A stretch of DNA of 64,000 nt, from NCBI RefSeq assembly GCF_050948215.1, contig NW_027488993.1, positions 62,001-126,000 on the forward strand. The letters are read 5' to 3'. The number at the start of each line of letters is the position of its first letter. Position 1 is the first letter of the stretch. This document shows, piece after piece, positions 11,247-23,733 of the stretch. Source of the stretch: Halictus rubicundus (lineage: Eukaryota > Arthropoda > Insecta > Hymenoptera > Halictidae). A program made the position numbers and the translations under genes. Under the pieces are notes generated by a model, which was given only the letters and a program-made list of their open reading frames with translations, had not been told where the DNA came from and made no database searches.

Positions 11247-11269
11247 GGATAGAGTAGGATAGGGTGGAG
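11247..11269 (+). repeat. Satellite-like tract inside the LINE 3' UTR
   Basis: The tract reads GGATAGAG then TAGGATAGGGTGGAG. It matches the satellite at 38014-38038 at all 23 positions, with a 2-nt (GA) gap between the two parts. The GGGTGGAG variant occurs elsewhere in the flanking satellite (for example near 36711 and 54509). The surrounding 3' UTR is GC-rich and otherwise unlike the satellite. It may be captured target sequence that became part of the element, or a motif that pairs with the target; chance cannot be fully excluded. Confidence 0.7.
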
Positions 11270-11462
11270 GCCGCGTCCCCCACCCAGGGAGGAATGCTAA
11301 GGCGGGGGCACACCGGATAGACATGCGCGCGCGGACCACGGGTGCCCCCAGGAGCCTAGGGACGGACGGGGAGGAGTTAGTGGGTATACTCGGCATTGCA
11401 CCCACCAGCCGAGGAGTCCCACATAACCCGGCCCACTCCCCCCCGGGAGGGGTCGGGTATCC

Positions 11463-11476
11463 GTAATAGTGATTAC
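11463..11476 (+). other. Small hairpin directly upstream of the poly(A) tail
   Basis: GTAAT (11463-11467) and ATTAC (11472-11476) form a perfect 5-bp stem with loop AGTG, eight bases before the A run. 3'-terminal hairpins are the RT recognition element in several LINE families, so it is worth noting. Such a short stem can also arise by chance. Confidence 0.4.
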
Positions 11477-11484
11477 CTCCTCGG

Positions 11485-11511
11485 AAAAAAAAAAAAAAAA
11501 AAAAAAAAAAA
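11485..11511 (+). other. Poly(A) tail of the LINE
   Basis: There are 27 consecutive A residues between the 3' UTR (ending CCTCCTCGG) and the resumption of satellite at TAGGATAGG. The last A may belong to the target sequence. The uninterrupted run fits target-primed reverse transcription of a polyadenylated RNA and little decay since. It fixes the element's orientation as plus strand. Confidence 0.97.
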
Positions 11512-11531
11512 TAGGATAGGATAGAGGATAC
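11511..11531. repeat. Target-site duplication, right copy
   Basis: This is an exact copy of the 21 nt at 5968-5988, directly after the poly(A) tail. Beyond it the sequence continues as the unoccupied paralogue does after 26683. Through the next GATCTGATAGAGG marker I see one difference (GGATAGGATAGG here, GGATACGATAGG there). Confidence 0.75.
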
Positions 11532-14500
11532 GATAGGATAGAGGATACGATAGGATAGAGGATAGGATAGGATAGAGGATAGGATAGGATAGGATAGAGG
11601 ATAGGATAGGATAGAGGATAGGATCTGATAGAGGATAGGATAGGATAGAGGATAGGATAGGATGGAGAATAGGATATAGGATTGGATAGGATAGAGGATA
11701 GGATAGGATAAAGGATAGGATACGATAGAGGATAGCATAGGATAGAGGATAGGATAGGATAGAGAATAGGATAGGATAGAGGATAGGATAGGATAGAGGA
11801 TAGGATAGGATAGAGGATAGGATAGGATAGAGGATAGGATAGGATAGGGGATAGGATAGGATAGAGGATATGATAGGATAGAGGATAGGATAGGATAGAG
11901 GATAGGATAGAATAGCGGATAGGATAGGATAGAGAATAGGATATAGGATTGGATAGGATAGAGGATAGAATAGGATAGAGGATAGGATAGGATAGCGGAT
12001 AGGATATGTTAGAGGATAGGATAGGATAGAGGATAGGATAGGATAAACGATAGGATAGGATAGGATAGAGGATAGGATAGAGGATAGGATAGAGGATAGG
12101 ATAGGATAGGATAGAGGATAGGATAGGATAGAGAATAGGTTAGAATAGAGGATAGGATATCATAGAGGATAGGATAGGATAGAGAATAGGATATAGGATT
12201 GGATAGGATAGAGGATAGGATATGATAGAGGATAGGATAGGATAGAGGGTAGGATAGGATAGAGGATAGGATAGGATAAACGATAGGATAGGATAGAGGA
12301 TAGGATATGATAGAGGATACGATAAGATAGAGGATAGGATAGGATAGGATAGAGGATAGGATAGGATAGAGGATAGGATAGGATAGAGGATAAGATAGGA
12401 TAGAGGATAGGATCGGATGGAGAATAGGATAGGATAGAGGATAGGATAGGATAGAGAATAGGATAGGATAGAGAATAGGATAGGATAGAGGATAATATAC
12501 GATAGAGGATAGGATAGGATTGAGGATAGGATAGGATAGAGGATAGGATAGGATAGAGAATAGGATAGGATAGAGGATAGGATAGGATAAACGATAGGAT
12601 AGGATAGAGGATACGATAGGATAGAGGATAGGATAGGATAGAGGATAGGATAGGATAGTGGATAGGATAGGATAGAGGATAGGATAGGATAGAGGATACG
12701 ATATAGGATTGGATAGGATAGAGGATAGAATAGGAGAGAGGATAGGATAGGATAGAGGATAGGATAGGATAGAAAGATAGGATAGGATAGAGAATAGGAT
12801 AGGATAGAGGATAGGATAGGATAGAGGATAGGATAGGATAGTGGATAGGATCTGATAGAGGATAGGATAGGATAGAGGATAGGATAGGATGGAGAATAGG
12901 ATATAGGATTGGATAGGATAGAGGATAGGATAGAGGATAGGATAGGATAGGATAGAGGATAGGATAGGATAGGATAGGATAGAGGATAGGATAGGATAGA
13001 GGATAGGATAGGATAGGATAGGATAGAGGATAGGATAGGATATAGGATTGGATAGGATAGAGAATAGGATATAGGATTGGATAGGATAGAGGATAGAATA
13101 GGATAGAGGATAGGATAGGATAGAGGATAGGATATGATAGAGGATAGGATAGGATAGAGGATAGGATAGGATAGAGGATAGGATAGGATAGAGGATAGGA
13201 TAGGATAGAGAATAGGATAGGATAGAGGATAGGATAGGATAGAGGATACGATATAGGATTGGATAGGATAGAGGATAGAATAGGATAGAGGATAGTATAG
13301 GATAGAGGATAGGATAGGATAGAGGATAGGATAGGATAGAGGATAGGATAGGATAGAGGATAGGATAGGATAGAGGATTGGATAGGATAGCGGATAGGAT
13401 AGGATAGAGGATAGGATAGGATAGAGGATAGGATAGGATAGAGGATAGGATACGATAGAGGATAGGATAGGATAGAGGATAGGATAGGATAGAGGATAGG
13501 ATAGAGGATAGGATAGGATAGGATAGAGGATAGGATAGGATAGAGGATAGTATATGATAGAGGATAGGATATAGGATTGGATAGAATAGACGATAGGATA
13601 GAGGATAGGATAGGATAGAGAATAGGATAGGATAGAGGATAGGATAGGATAAACGATAGGATAGGATAGAGGATACGATAGGATAGAGGATACGATAGGA
13701 TAGAGGATAGGATAGGATAGAGGATAGGATACGATAGGATAGAGGATAGGATAGGATAGAGGATAGGATCTGATAGAGGATAGGATAGGATAGAGGATAG
13801 GATAGGATGGAGAATAGGATATAGGATTGGATAGGATAGAGGATAGGATAGAGGATAGGATAGGATAGGATAGAGGATAGGATAGGATCGAGAATAGGTT
13901 AGGATAGAGGATAGGATATCATAGAGGATAGGATAGGATAGAGAATAGGATATAGGATTGGATAGGATAGCGGATAGTATAGGATAGAGGATAGGATAGG
14001 ATAGAGGATAGGATAGGATAGAGGATAGGATAGGATAGGATAGGATAGAGGATAGGATAGGATAGAGGATAGGATAGGATAGTGGATAGGATAGGATAGA
14101 GAATAGGATATAGGATTGGATAGGATAGCGGATAGGATAGGATAGAGGATAGGATAGGATAAAGGATAGGATACGATAGAGGATAGCATAGGATAGAGGA
14201 TAGGATAGGATAGAGAATAGGATAGGATAGAGGATAGGATAGGATAGAGGATAGGATAGGATAGAGGATAGGATAGGATAGGGGATAGGATAGGATAGAG
14301 GATATGATAGGATAGAGGATAGGATAGGATAGAGGATAGGATAGGATAGGATGGAGGATAGGATAGGATAGAGAATAGGTTAGGATAGAGGATAGGATAT
14401 CATAGAGGATAGGATAGGATAGAGAATAGGATATAGGATTGGATAGGATAGAGGATAGAATAGGATAGAGGATAGGATAGGATAGAGGATAGGATAGGAT

Positions 14501-17500
14501 AGAGGATAGGATAGGATAGGATAGAGGATAGGATAGGATAGAGAATAGGTAAGGATAGAGGATAGGATATCATAGAGGATAGGATAGGATAGAGAATAGG
14601 ATATAGGATTGGATAGGATAGAGGATAGGATATGATAGAGGATAGGATAGGATAGAGGATAGGATAGGATAGAGGATAGGATAGGATAGAGGATAGGATA
14701 GGATAGAGGATAGGATAGAGGATAGGATAGGATAGGATAGGATAGAGAATAGGTTAGGATAGAGGATAGGATATCATAGAGGATAGGATAGGATAGAGAA
14801 TAGGATATAGGATTGGTTAGGATAGAGGATAGGATATGATAGAGGATAGGATAGGATAGAGGATAGGATAGGATAGAGGATAGGATAGGATAGAGGATAG
14901 GATAGGATAGAGGATAGGATAGGATAAACGATAGGATAGGATAGAGGATAGGATATGATAGAGGATAGGATAAGATAGAGGATAGGATAGGATAGGATAG
15001 AGGATAGGATAGGATAGAGGATAGGATAGGATAGAGGATAAGATAGGATAGAGGATAGGATCGGATGGAGAATAGGATAGGATAGAGGATAGGATAGGAT
15101 AGAGAATAGGATAGGATAGAGAATAGGATAGGATAGAGGATAATATACGATAGAGGATAGGATAGGATAGAGGATAGGATAGGATAGAGGATAGGATAGG
15201 ATAGAGAATAGGATAGGATAGAGGATAGGATAGGATAAACGATAGGATAGGATAGAGGATACGATAGGATAGAGGATAGGATAGGATAGAGGATAGGATA
15301 GGATAGTGGATAGGATAGGATAGAGGATAGGATAGGATAGAGGATACGATATAGGATTGGATAGGATATAGAATAGAATAGGAGAGAGGATAGGATAGGA
15401 TAGAGGATAGAATAGGATAGAGGATAGGATAGGATAGAGAATAGGATAGGATAGAGGATAGGATAGGATAGAGGATAGGATAGGATAGAGGATAGGATAG
15501 AATAGAGAATAGGATATAGGATTGGATAGGATAGCGGATAGGATAGGATAGAGGATAGGATAGGATAGAGGATAGGATAGGATAGGATAGAGGATAGGAT
15601 AGGATAGAGGATAGGATATGATAGAGGATAGGATATAGGATTGGATAGAATAGAGGATAGGATAGAGGATAGGATAGGATAGAGAATAGGATAGGATAGA
15701 GGATAGGATAGGATAAACGATAGGATAGGATAGAGGATACGATAGGATAGAGGATACGATAGGATAGAGGATAGGATAGGATAAACGATAGGATAGGATA
15801 GGATAGAGGATAGGATAGAGGATAGGATAGGATAGGATAGAGGATAGGATAGGATAGAGAATAGGTTAGAATAGAGGATAGGATATCATAGAGGATAGGA
15901 TAGGATAGAGAATAGGATATAGGATTGGATAGGATAGAGGATAGGATATGATAGAGGATAGGATAGGATAGAGGATAGGATAGGATAGATGATAGGATAG
16001 GATAAACGATAGGATAGGATAGAGGATAGGATATGATAGAGGATACGATAAGATAGAGGATAGGATAGGATAGGATAGAGGATAGGATAGGATAGAGGAT
16101 AGGATAGGATAGAGGATAAGATAGGATAGAGGATAGGATCGGATGGAGAATAGGATAGGATAGAGGGTAGGATAGGATAGAGAATAGGATAGGATAGAGA
16201 ATAGGATAGGATAGAGGATAATATACGATAGAGGATAGGATAGGATTGAGGATAGGATAGGATAGAGGATAGGATAGGATAGAGAATAGGATAGGATAGA
16301 GGATAGGATAGGATAAACGATAGGATAGGATAGAGGATACGATAGGATAGAGGATAGGATAGGATAGAGGATAGGATAGGATAGTGGATAGGATAGGATA
16401 GAGGATAGGATAGGATAGAGGATACGATATAGGATTGGATAGGATAGAGGATAGAATAGGAGAGAGGATAGGATAGGATAGAGGATAGGATAGGATAGAA
16501 AGATAGGATAGGATAGAGAATAGGATAGGATAGAGGATAGGATAGGATAGAGGATAGGATAGGATAGAGGATAGGATCTGATAGAGGATAGGATAGGATA
16601 GAGGATAGGATAGGATGGAGAATAGGATATAGGATTGGATAGGATAGAGGATAGGATAGAGGATAGGATAGGATAGGATAGAGGATAGGATAGGATAGAG
16701 GATAGGATAGGATAGAGGATAGGATAGGATAGGATAGGATAGAGGATAGGATAGGATAGAGGATAGGATAGGATAGGATAGGATAGAGGATAGGATAGGA
16801 TAGAAGATAGGATAGGATAGTGGATAAGATAGGATAGAGGATAGGATAGGATAGAGGATAGGATAGGATAGAGGATAGGATAGGATAGAGGATAGGATAG
16901 GATAGAGGATAGGATAGGATAGAGGATAGGATAGGATAGAGAATAGGTTAGGATAGAGGATAGGATATCATAGAGGATAGGATAGGATAGAGAATAGGAT
17001 ATAGGATTGGATAGGATAGAGGATAGAATAGGATAGAGGATAGGATAGGATAGAGGATAGGATAGGATAGAGGATAGGATACGATAGAGGATAGGATAGG
17101 ATAGATGATTGGATAGGATAGAGGATAGGATAGGATAGAGGATAGGATAGGATAGAGGATAGGATACGATAGAGGATAGCATAGGATAGAGGATAAGATA
17201 GGATAGAGAATAGGATAGGATAGAGGATAGGATAGGATAGAGGATATGATAGGATATCATAGAGGATAGGATAGGATAGAGAATAGGATATAGGATTGGA
17301 TAGGATAGAGGATAGAATAGGATAGAGGATAGGATAGGATAGAGGATAGGATAGGATAGAGGATAGGATAGGATAGAGGATTGGATAGGATAGAGGATAG
17401 GATAGGATAGAGGATAGGATAGGATAGAGGATAGGATAGGATAGAGGATAGGATAGGATAAACGATAGGATAGGATAGAGGATAGGATATGATAGAGGAT

Positions 17501-17539
17501 AGGATAGGATAGAGGATAGGATAGGATAGGATAGAGGAT

Positions 17540-19080
17540 AGGATAGGATAGAGGATAGGATAGGATAGAGGATAGGATAGGATAGAGGATAGGATAGGAT
17601 AGAGGATAGGATAGGATGGAGAATAGGATAGGATAGAGGATAGGATAGGATAGAGAATAGGATAGGATAGAGGATAGGATAGGATAGAGAATAGGATAGG
17701 ATAGAGGATAGGATAGGATAGAGGATAGGATAGGATAGAGGATAGGATAGGATAGAGGATAGTATAGGATAGAGGATAGGATATCATAGAGGATAGGATA
17801 GGATAGAGAATAGGATATAGGATTGGATAGGATAGCGGATAGGATAGGATAGAGGATAGGATAGGATAAAGGATAGGATACGATAGAGGATAGCATAGGA
17901 TAGAGGATAGGATAGGATAGAGAATGGGATAGGATAGAGGATAGGATAGGATAGAGGATAGGATAGGATAGAGGATAGGATAGGATAGGGGATAGGATAG
18001 GATAGAGGATATGATAGGATAGAGGATAGGATAGGATAGAGGATAGGATAGAATAGAGGATAGGATAGGATAGAGAATAGGATATAGGATTGGATAGGAT
18101 AGAGGATAGAATAGGATAGAGGATAGGATAGGATAGCGGATAGGATATGTTAGAGGATAGGATAGGATAGAGGATAGGATAGGATAAACGATAGGATAGG
18201 ATAGGATAGAGGATAGGATAGAGGATATAATAGGATAGGATAGAGGATAGGATAGGATAGAGAATAGGTTAGAATAGAGGATAGGATAGGATAGAGAATA
18301 GGATATAGGATTGGATAGGATAGACGATAGGATATGATAGAGGATAGGATAGGATAGAGGATAGGATAGGATAGAGGATAGGATAGGATAGAGGATAGGA
18401 TAGGATAGAGGATAGGATAGGATAGAGAATAGGATAGGATAGAGGATAGGATAGGATAGAGGATAGGATAGGATAAACGATAGGATAGGATAGAGGATAG
18501 GATATGATAGAGGATAGGATAAGATAGAGGATAGGATAGGATAGGATAGAGGATAGGATAGGATAGAGGATAGGATAGGATAGAGTATAAGATAGGATAG
18601 AGGATAGGATCGGATGGAGAATAGGATAGGATAGAGGATAGGATAGGATAGAGAATAGGATAGGATAGAGAATAGGATAGGATAGAGGATAATATACGAT
18701 AGAGGATAGGATAGGATAGAGGATAGGATAGGATAGAGGATAGGATAGGATAGAGAATAGGATAGGATAGAGGATAGGATAGGATAAACGATAGGATATG
18801 ATAGAGGATACGATAGGATAGAGGATAGGATAGGATAGAGGATAGGATAGGATAGTGGATAGGATAGGATAGAGGATAGGATAGGATAGAGGATACGATA
18901 TAGGATTGGATAGGATAGAGGATAGAATAGGAGAGAGGATAGGATAGGATAGAGGATAGGATAGGATAGAGGATAGGATAGGATAGAGAATAGGATAGGA
19001 TAGAGGATAGGATAGGATAGAGGATAGGATAGGATAGAGGATAGGATAGGATAGAGGATAGGATAGGATAGGATAGGATA
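17540..19080. repeat. Segmental duplication inside the satellite, copy 1 (offset 6194 bp)
   Basis: Variants at 17615 (GATGGAGAA), 17761 (AGTATAGG), 17921 (AGAATGGGAT), 18427 (GAATAGG) and 18691 (AATATACG) reappear exactly 6194 bp later at 23809, 23955, 24115, 24621 and 24885. A constant offset across about 1.5 kb means no net indel. Left of about 17540 and right of about 19080 the copies diverge. Confidence 0.75.
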
Positions 19081-22000
19081 GAGGATAGGATAGGATAGAG
19101 GATAGGATAGGATAGTGGATAGGATAGGATAGAGAATAGGATATAGGATTGGATAGGATAGCGGATAGGATAGGATAGAGGATAGGATAGGATAAAGGAT
19201 AGGATACGATAGAGGATAGCATAGGATAGAGGATAGGATAGGATAGAGAATAGGATAGGATAGAGGATAGGATAGGATAGAAAGATAGGATAGGATAGAG
19301 AATAGGATAGGATAGAGGATAGGATAGGATAGAGGATAGGATAGGATAGTGGATAGGATCTGATAGAGGATAGGATAGGATAGAGGATAGGATAGGATGG
19401 AGAATAGGATATAGGATTGGATAGGATAGAGGATAGGATAGAGGATAGGATAGGATAGGATAGAGGATAGGATAGGATAGGATAGGATAGAGGATAGGAT
19501 AGGATAGAGGATAGGATAGGATAGAGGATAGGATAGGATAGGATAGGATAGAGGATAGGATAGGATATAGGATTGGATAGGATAGAGAATAGGATATAGG
19601 ATTGGATAGGATAGAGGATAGAATAGGATAGAGGATAGGATAGGATAGAGGATAGGATATGATAGAGGATAGGATAGGATAGAGGATAGGATAGGATAGA
19701 GGATAGGATAGGATAGAGGATAGGATAGGATAGAGAATAGGATAGGATAGAGGATAGGATAGGATAGAGGATACGATATAGGATTGGATAGGATAGAGGA
19801 TAGAATAGGATAGAGGATAGTATAGGATAGAGGATAGGATAGGATAGAGGATAGGATAGGATAGAGGATAGGATAGGATAGAGGATAGGATAGGATAGAG
19901 GATTGGATAGGATAGCGGATAGGATAGGATAGAGGATAGGATAGGATAGAGGATAGGATAGGATAGAGGATAGGATACGATAGAGGATAGGATAGGATAG
20001 AGGATAGGATAGGATAGAGGATAGGATAGGATAGGATAGAGGATAGGATAGGATAGAGGATAGTATATGATAGAGGATAGGATATAGGATTGGATAGAAT
20101 AGACGATAGGATAGAGGATAGGATAGGATAGAGAATAGGATAGGATAGAGGATAGGATAGGATAAACGATAGGATAGGATAGAGGATACGATAGGATAGA
20201 GGATACGATAGGATAGAGGATAGGATAGGATAGAGGATAGGATACGATAGGATAGAGGATAGGATAGGATAGAGGATAGGATCTGATAGAGGATAGGATA
20301 GGATAGAGGATAGGATAGGATGGAGAATAGGATATAGGATTGGATAGGATAGAGGATAGGATAGAGGATAGGATAGGATAGGATAGAGGATAGGATAGGA
20401 TCGAGAATAGGTTAGGATAGAGGATAGGATACCATAGAGGATAGGATAGGATAGAGAATAGGATATAGGATTGGATAGGATAGCGGATAGTATAGGATAG
20501 AGGATAGGATAGGATAGAGGATAGGATAGGATAGGATAGGATAGAGGATAGGATAGGATAGAGGATAGGATAGGATAGTGGATAGGATAGGATAGAGAAT
20601 AGGATATAGGATTGGATAGGATAGCGGATAGGATAGGATAGAGGATAGGATAGGATAAAGGATAGGATACGATAGAGGATAGCATAGGATAGAGGATAGG
20701 ATAGGATAGAGAATAGGATAGGATAGAGGATAGGATAGGATAGAGGATAGGATAGGATAGAGGATAGGATAGGATAGGGGATAGGATAGGATAGAGGATA
20801 TGATAGGATAGAGGATAGGATAGGATAGAGGATAGGATAGGATAGGATGGAGGATAGGATAGGATAGAGAATAGGTTAGGATAGAGGATAGGATATCATA
20901 GAGGATAGGATAGGATAGAGAATAGGATATAGGATTGGATAGGATAGAGGATAGAATAGGATAGAGGATAGGATAGGATAGAGGATAGGATAGGATAAAC
21001 GATAGGATAGGATAGAGGATAGGATAGGATAGAGGATAGGATAGGATAGGATAGAGGATAGGATAGGATAGAGAATAGGTAAGGATAGAGGATAGGATAT
21101 CATAGAGGATAGGATAGGATAGAGAATAGGATATAGGATTGGATAGGATAGAGGATAGGATATGATAGAGGATAGGATAGGATAGAGGATAGGATAGGAT
21201 AGAGGATAGGATAGGATAGAGGATAGGATAGAGGATAGGATAGGATAGGATAGAGGATAGGATAGGATAGAGAATAGGTTAGGATAGAGGATAGGATATC
21301 ATAGAGGATAGGATAGGATAGAGAATAGGATATAGGATTGGATAGGATAGAGGATAGGATATGATAGAGGATAGGATAGGATAGAGGATAGGATAGGATA
21401 GAGGATAGGATAGGATAGAGGATAGGATAGGATAGAGGATAGGATAGGATAAACGATAGGATAGGATAGAGGATAGGATATGATAGAGGATAGGATAAGA
21501 TAGAGGATAGGATAGGATAGGATAGAGGATAGGATAGGATAGAGGATAGGATAGGATAGAGGATAAGATAGGATAGAGGATAGGATCGGATGGAGAATAG
21601 GATAGGATAGAGGATAGGATAGGATAGAGAATAGGATAGGATAGAGAATAGGATAGGATAGAGGATAATATACGATAGAGGATAGGATAGGATAGAGGAT
21701 AGGATAGGATAGAGGATAGGATAGGATAGAGAATAGGATAGGATAGAGGATAGGATAGGATAAACGATAGGATAGGATAGAGGATACGATAGGATAGAGG
21801 ATAGGATAGGATAGAGGATAGGATAGGATAGTGGATAGGATAGGATAGAGGATAGGATAGGATAGAGGATACGATATAGGATTGGATAGGATAGAGAATA
21901 GAATAGGAGAGAGGATAGGATAGGATAGAGGATAGAATAGGATAGAGGATAGGATAGGATAGAGAATAGGATAGGATAGAGGATAGGATAGGATAGAGGA

Positions 22001-23733
22001 TAGGATAGGATAGAGGATAGGATAGAATAGAGAATAGGATATAGGATTGGATAGGATAGCGGATAGGATAGGATAGAGGATAGGATAGGATAGAGGATAG
22101 GATAGGATAGGATAGAGGATAGGATAGGATAGAGGATAGGATATGATAGAGGATAGGATATAGGATTGGATAGAATAGAGGATAGGATAGAGGATAGGAT
22201 AGGATAGAGAATAGGATAGGATAGAGGATAGGATAGGATAAACGATAGGATAGGATAGAGGATACGATAGGATAGAGGATACGATAGGATAGAGGATAGG
22301 ATAGGATAAACGATAGGATAGGATAGGATAGAGGATAGGATAGAGGATAGGATAGGATAGGATAGAGGATAGGATAGGATAGAGAATAGGTTAGAATAGA
22401 GGATAGGATATCATAGAGGATAGGATAGGATAGAGAATAGGATATAGGATTGGATAGGATAGAGAATAGGATAGGATAGAGGATAGGATAGGATGGAGAA
22501 TAGGATATAGGATTGGATAGGATAGAGGATAGGATAGAGGATAGGATAGGATAGGATAGAGGATAGGATAGGATAGAGGATAGGATAGGATAGGGGATAG
22601 GATAGGATAGGATAGGATAGAGGATAGGATAGGATAGAGGATAGGATAGGATAGGATAGGATAGAGGATAGGATAGGATAGAGGATAGGATAGGATAGTG
22701 GATAAGATAGGATAGAGGATAGGATAGGATAGAGGATAGGATAGGATAGAGGATAGGATAGGATAGAGGATAGGATAGGATAGAGGATAGGATAGGATAG
22801 AGGATAGGATAGGATAGAGAATAGGTTAGGATAGAGGATAGGATATCATAGAGGATAGGATAGGATAGAGAATAGGATATAGGATTGGATAGGATAGAGG
22901 ATAGAATAGGATAGAGGATAGGATAGGATAGAGGATAGGATAGGATAGAGGATAGGATAGGATAGAGGATAGGATAGGATAGATGATTGGATAGGATAGA
23001 GGATAGGATAGGATAGAGGATAGGATAGGATAGAGGATAGGATACGATAGAGGATAGCATAGGATAGAGGATAAGATAGGATAGAGAATAGGATAGGATA
23101 GAGGATAGGATAGGATAGAGGATATGATAGGATATCATAGAGGATAGGATAGGATAGAGAATAGGATATAGGATTGGATAGGATAGAGGATAGAATAGGA
23201 TAGAGGATAGGATAGGATAGAGGATAGGATAGGATAGAGGATAGGATAGGATAGAGGATTGGATAGGATAGAGGATAGGATAGGATGGAGGATAGGATAG
23301 GATAGAGGATAGGATAGGATAGAGGATAGGATAGGATAAACGATAGGATAGGATAGAGGATAGGATATGATAGAGGGTAGGATAGGATAGAGGATAGGAT
23401 AGGATAGGATAGAGGATAGGATAGGATAGAGGATAGGATAGGATAGAGGATAGGATAGGATAGAGGATAGGATAGGATGGAGAATAGGATAGGATAGAGG
23501 ATAGGATAGGATAGAGGATAGGATAGGATAAACGATAGGATAGGATAGAGGATAGGATATGATAGAGGGTAGGATAGGATAGAGGATAGGATAGGATAGG
23601 ATAGAGGATAGGATAGGATAGAGGATAGGATAGGATAGAGGATTGGATAGGATAGAGGATAGGATAGGATAGAGGATAGGATAGGATAGAGGATAGGATA
23701 GGATAGAGGATAGGATAGGATAGAGGATAGGAT

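Larger units (their letters stand above)
11074..11484 (+). other. LINE 3' untranslated region
   Basis: This 411-nt region between the ORF2 stop and the poly(A) tail has no credible coding frame on either strand. It is GC-rich in its first half. It contains a satellite-like tract at 11247-11269, a C/G hairpin (CTCCC 11436-11440 pairing with GGGAG 11445-11449), and a small hairpin at 11463-11476 just before the tail. In some LINEs the RT recognises a 3' UTR structure to start reverse transcription; whether this one does is unknown. Confidence 0.85.
5989..11511 (+). mobile_element. R1-clade non-LTR retrotransposon (LINE), 5'-truncated
   Basis: This GC-rich element of about 5.5 kb sits in AT-richer satellite. 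In order it holds ORF1 with three CCHC-type zinc knuckles, ORF2 with APE endonuclease, reverse transcriptase and a C-terminal CCHC knuckle, a 3' UTR, and A27. This architecture, the APE motifs (LQANLNHS, EPY, GDFNAH, SDHTPI), the YADD box and the ORF1 knuckle cluster are typical of the R1 clade (R1, TRAS, SART, Waldo). Reading is open from the left junction with no 5' UTR and no ATG until 6155, so the 5' end is probably missing, as is common after target-primed reverse transcription. ORF2 has a frameshift at 10072-10082. The perfect target-site duplication and intact tail suggest a fairly recent insertion. This copy is probably not autonomous. Confidence 0.95.

Noticed and set aside
6219..11257. 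Other long open frames inside the LINE on both strands (for example 6219-6911 plus, 8542-9636 minus, 10273-10998 minus)
   Set aside because: They are shadows of ORF1 and ORF2 in GC-rich sequence, where stops are rare; Arg/Pro-rich with no domain.
5989..11511. Insertion into 28S rDNA, as canonical R1 or R2
   Set aside because: No rRNA sequence flanks the element; both sides are satellite. R2 also has a single ORF and a different endonuclease, whereas this element has an APE endonuclease.
11220..11738. Minus-strand open frame with a poly-Phe stretch
   Set aside because: It is antisense of the 3' UTR, the poly(A) tail (read as Phe) and satellite, not a gene.
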